NCBI GenBank assembly: GCA_031259505.1
Contig: JAIRLL010000279.1
Span: 1-7,103 of the forward strand
Length of the DNA: 7,103 bases
Reading direction: 5' to 3'
Source of the DNA: Tannerella sp.
GTDB taxonomy: Bacteria > Bacteroidota > Bacteroidia > Bacteroidales > Tannerellaceae
In this document: positions 5,256 through 7,103 of the stretch, one piece after another
How positions within the stretch are numbered: the first letter of the stretch is position 1
Layout of the letters: each line of letters begins with the position of its first letter
The notes under the pieces: model-generated
What the model saw: the letters and a program-made list of their open reading frames with translations, nothing else
Databases searched by the model: none
What the model was told of the DNA's origin: nothing
Position numbers and translations under genes: made by a program

Positions 5256-7079
5256 TCACTTTTTAATGGTATTTTCCATTTTGGATATGGCATCTCCTGT
5301 TTGTTTAAACAACTGATCCATGGCGTCCGATACCTGGCTTGGCGCATAACGGGCAAATTCGCAGGCGTTCAGAATATCCATATATTCTTTCGACAGCGAT
5401 TCTTCTACGCCGTATTTAAAGAGTTCCGTCTCGACGTTTTCTCTTGTCAGATCGGCCAGCGGAATATTCAGCTTGTCGCTCAAATATCCCCATACGGCGC
5501 GCGTTATTTCTTCGTAAAACGCTTCCTTTCTGTGTTCTTTGAGCAGTTTTTCCGCCGCCTTCAATCGCCGCACTGCCGTTTTACTGGCTTTTTTCGTTCG
5601 CACCAGAGCGATGTTTGCGTTCTCTTTCACCTGTTTACGGTAAATGATGAAAAACAGGATGAAAAGGAAGGCAATGACGACGTACGACAGGACATAAGTG
5701 ATCGAACCGAAGAAGATATCCCTGTTCTGCACGAAATGCACGTTCGACAGTTTAATGTAGCGGATGTCCTCGCCGAGGAGATTTAAGTTCTGCCGGTTAC
5801 TGAAGTTGGATACGGCCGGCGAGGTCTCTCCTACCCTACCCTCTTCTTTATCTACCTGCAGATTAAATGTTTCCGAGCTGAGTGTTTTGTATGTTCCCGA
5901 CTGCAGGTCGAAGTAGGAAAATTTCACGGCGGGGATTTCAAAGTCGCCCCCGTATCGGGGTATCGCCATGTATTCGATTGTCTTTGTGCCGCTTGTGCCT
6001 CCTGTTGTCGTTGTAATTTTCGAGTCGACTTTGGGATCGTATATGTCAAAATCATTCGGGAAAACGACTTCCGGATTCTTGACCACTTTGATGTTGCCTG
6101 TCCCGCTGAGCGTCACTTTGACGGTAACGGCCTCATTTGCCTTTATATGGTTGGAACTGATGGAGGTTTTCATTGTGTAGTTTCCGACTGCGCCCGAAAA
6201 TGAGGCCGGTTTGCCCGAAGGCAGCGGCTTGACGTCGATGGTGACCGGCTGGCTCGCAAGTTCCTTGTTGAAATCCTGATAGGCGAACACGTCATCAAAG
6301 AAGCTGCGCGCCCGCCTTTGTGTCCGGATGCGTACGACGGCTTCGAAACGGCCGCTTCCGATCGTGATTTTTCCGGCATGTTGCGGAAACAGAATGGATT
6401 GTTTCATGACGGCAGTATTGTAGTTCCGTCCGTTGTAGTTTTCCAGTTTCCACTGCGACTGGCCAATGTCGATGTCGTTCACAAAAAAACCTTCAAATTC
6501 GGGATATTTCAGATTCGAGATGTTGACCACATTCAAACCTTCGGCTGCCACGTAAAGTTTGAACGTGACAAGAAGGCTTTCCTGTTCGTATATGTTCCTG
6601 TTCGACACGATCATGCGTACGAACAGGTCTTCGCCCGTGATGTTTCCGGCAGATATGCCGCTCTGACTTTGTCCGTCGGGAGTTTTGGCATTGGGAGGCA
6701 ATACTTTTATTACAAGTGCATTGGACGTGTATGTCGAATTTTTCACCTTGATGGTTGCAGGTGGCAGATTGAATGTGCCTTCGCTTTTGGGCATCAGGAT
6801 ATACGTGAATGTCAGCGAGAATACGCTCGTTGTCGAACTGCCGCTAATCTGTACGTTTCTGCTCGTCGCCGTCGAAGGCCCCATCAGTACTTCAAAATCG
6901 CTCATGTCGGGTGCACGGAGTTCCGTGGCTTCGGCATTGATTTGATAAGTCAGCCTGAACTGTTCGCCCATGGCGACGGCTTCGGGGGCGGACACCTTGA
7001 AAACCACATCGTCCGCTTTCAGTTGAATCCCTCCCGAAGATAAGAGTATTGTTAATAGGAAAATGAACCGTTGTCTCAT
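5256..7079 (-). CDS. batD: BatD, oxygen-tolerance membrane protein
   Basis: The product is 607 residues, complete. It has a signal peptide at 1-22 (hydrophobic FIFLLTILLSSGG, cleavage near LKA-DD). A long periplasmic region of beta-rich, repeated immunoglobulin-like modules follows: DVVFKVSAPEAVAMGEQF at the start, later NEAVTVKVTLSGTGNIKVV and a domain with YGGDFEIPAVKFSYFD. One membrane helix lies at about 460-479 (ITYVLSYVVIAFLFILFFII), and a charged cytoplasmic tail of about 128 residues holds a helical bundle (EAFYEEITRAVWGYLSDKL, CEFARYAPS). This is the standard build and length of the BatD family. Bat operons normally also carry MoxR ATPase, DUF58 and the VWA-domain proteins BatA and BatB, expected upstream beyond base 7103. 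Only 24 bases precede the ATG in the window, so no promoter can be judged. The exact function is unknown; the family is linked to oxygen and stress tolerance. Confidence 0.93.
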   Translation of the reverse strand: MRQRFIFLLTILLSSGGIQLKADDVVFKVSAPEAVAMGEQFRLTYQINAEATELRAPDMSDFEVLMGPSTATSRNVQISGSSTTSVFSLTFTYILMPKSEGTFNLPPATIKVKNSTYTSNALVIKVLPPNAKTPDGQSQSGISAGNITGEDLFVRMIVSNRNIYEQESLLVTFKLYVAAEGLNVVNISNLKYPEFEGFFVNDIDIGQSQWKLENYNGRNYNTAVMKQSILFPQHAGKITIGSGRFEAVVRIRTQRRARSFFDDVFAYQDFNKELASQPVTIDVKPLPSGKPASFSGAVGNYTMKTSISSNHIKANEAVTVKVTLSGTGNIKVVKNPEVVFPNDFDIYDPKVDSKITTTTGGTSGTKTIEYMAIPRYGGDFEIPAVKFSYFDLQSGTYKTLSSETFNLQVDKEEGRVGETSPAVSNFSNRQNLNLLGEDIRYIKLSNVHFVQNRDIFFGSITYVLSYVVIAFLFILFFIIYRKQVKENANIALVRTKKASKTAVRRLKAAEKLLKEHRKEAFYEEITRAVWGYLSDKLNIPLADLTRENVETELFKYGVEESLSKEYMDILNACEFARYAPSQVSDAMDQLFKQTGDAISKMENTIKK

Positions 7080-7103
7080 ATCTTTGTCCTTTTATTCTTA
7101 CCA

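Noticed and set aside
4425..5786. Open frame of 453 codons on the plus strand
   Set aside because: It runs antisense across batE, part of batD and the start of the phosphatase gene, all of which have clear family signatures; the plus-strand translation has none.
6318..7043. Open frame of 241 codons on the plus strand
   Set aside because: Antisense to batD, without motifs; a shadow frame.

Overview
The window looks like a chromosomal segment from a member of the order Bacteroidales (Bacteroidetes). The reasons are a batD-batE aerotolerance gene pair, a DUF2007-plus-double-Usp stress protein, a small HTH protein and a hypothetical protein of types I associate with this group, and promoter-like sequences of the Bacteroidetes form (TTTG, about 19 bp, TAnnTTTG) rather than the E. 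coli form. Coding DNA is moderately GC-rich. The genus cannot be fixed from the sequence; a Tannerella- or Parabacteroides-like organism is a guess.

Layout. Positions 1-426 (+) are the 3' end of a SNF2-family helicase, followed by a good intrinsic terminator at 448-501. Every other gene is on the minus strand. In transcription order (right to left) they are: batD (5256-7079), batE (4491-5249) and a PAP2-family membrane phosphatase (3657-4484), packed with 6-bp gaps as one operon that probably continues upstream beyond the window; then a small HTH protein (3382-3630) that seems to have its own promoter inside the phosphatase tail; a universal stress protein with an N-terminal DUF2007-like domain (2122-3237); and a conserved hypothetical protein (521-1192) that converges on the helicase gene.

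Between the stress protein and the hypothetical gene lies about 900 bp of AT-rich, unusual DNA. It holds two structures. At 1279-1677 there are 19 tandem 21-bp units with no indels, nearly identical at one end and decayed at the other. At 1828-2043 there is a nested palindrome: perfect 37-bp outer inverted repeats enclose a perfect 29-bp hairpin, and a third partial copy of the outer arm allows a competing local hairpin. A minus-strand promoter candidate with a perfect TAnnTTTG box sits between the two structures and points into the tandem array.

The genes fit a stress and cell-envelope theme: oxygen tolerance (Bat proteins), lipid or isoprenoid phosphate hydrolysis (PAP2) and general stress (Usp). 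The most unusual part is the repeat-rich interval rather than any protein. I see no tRNA, rRNA, CRISPR array, insertion sequence or transposase gene.
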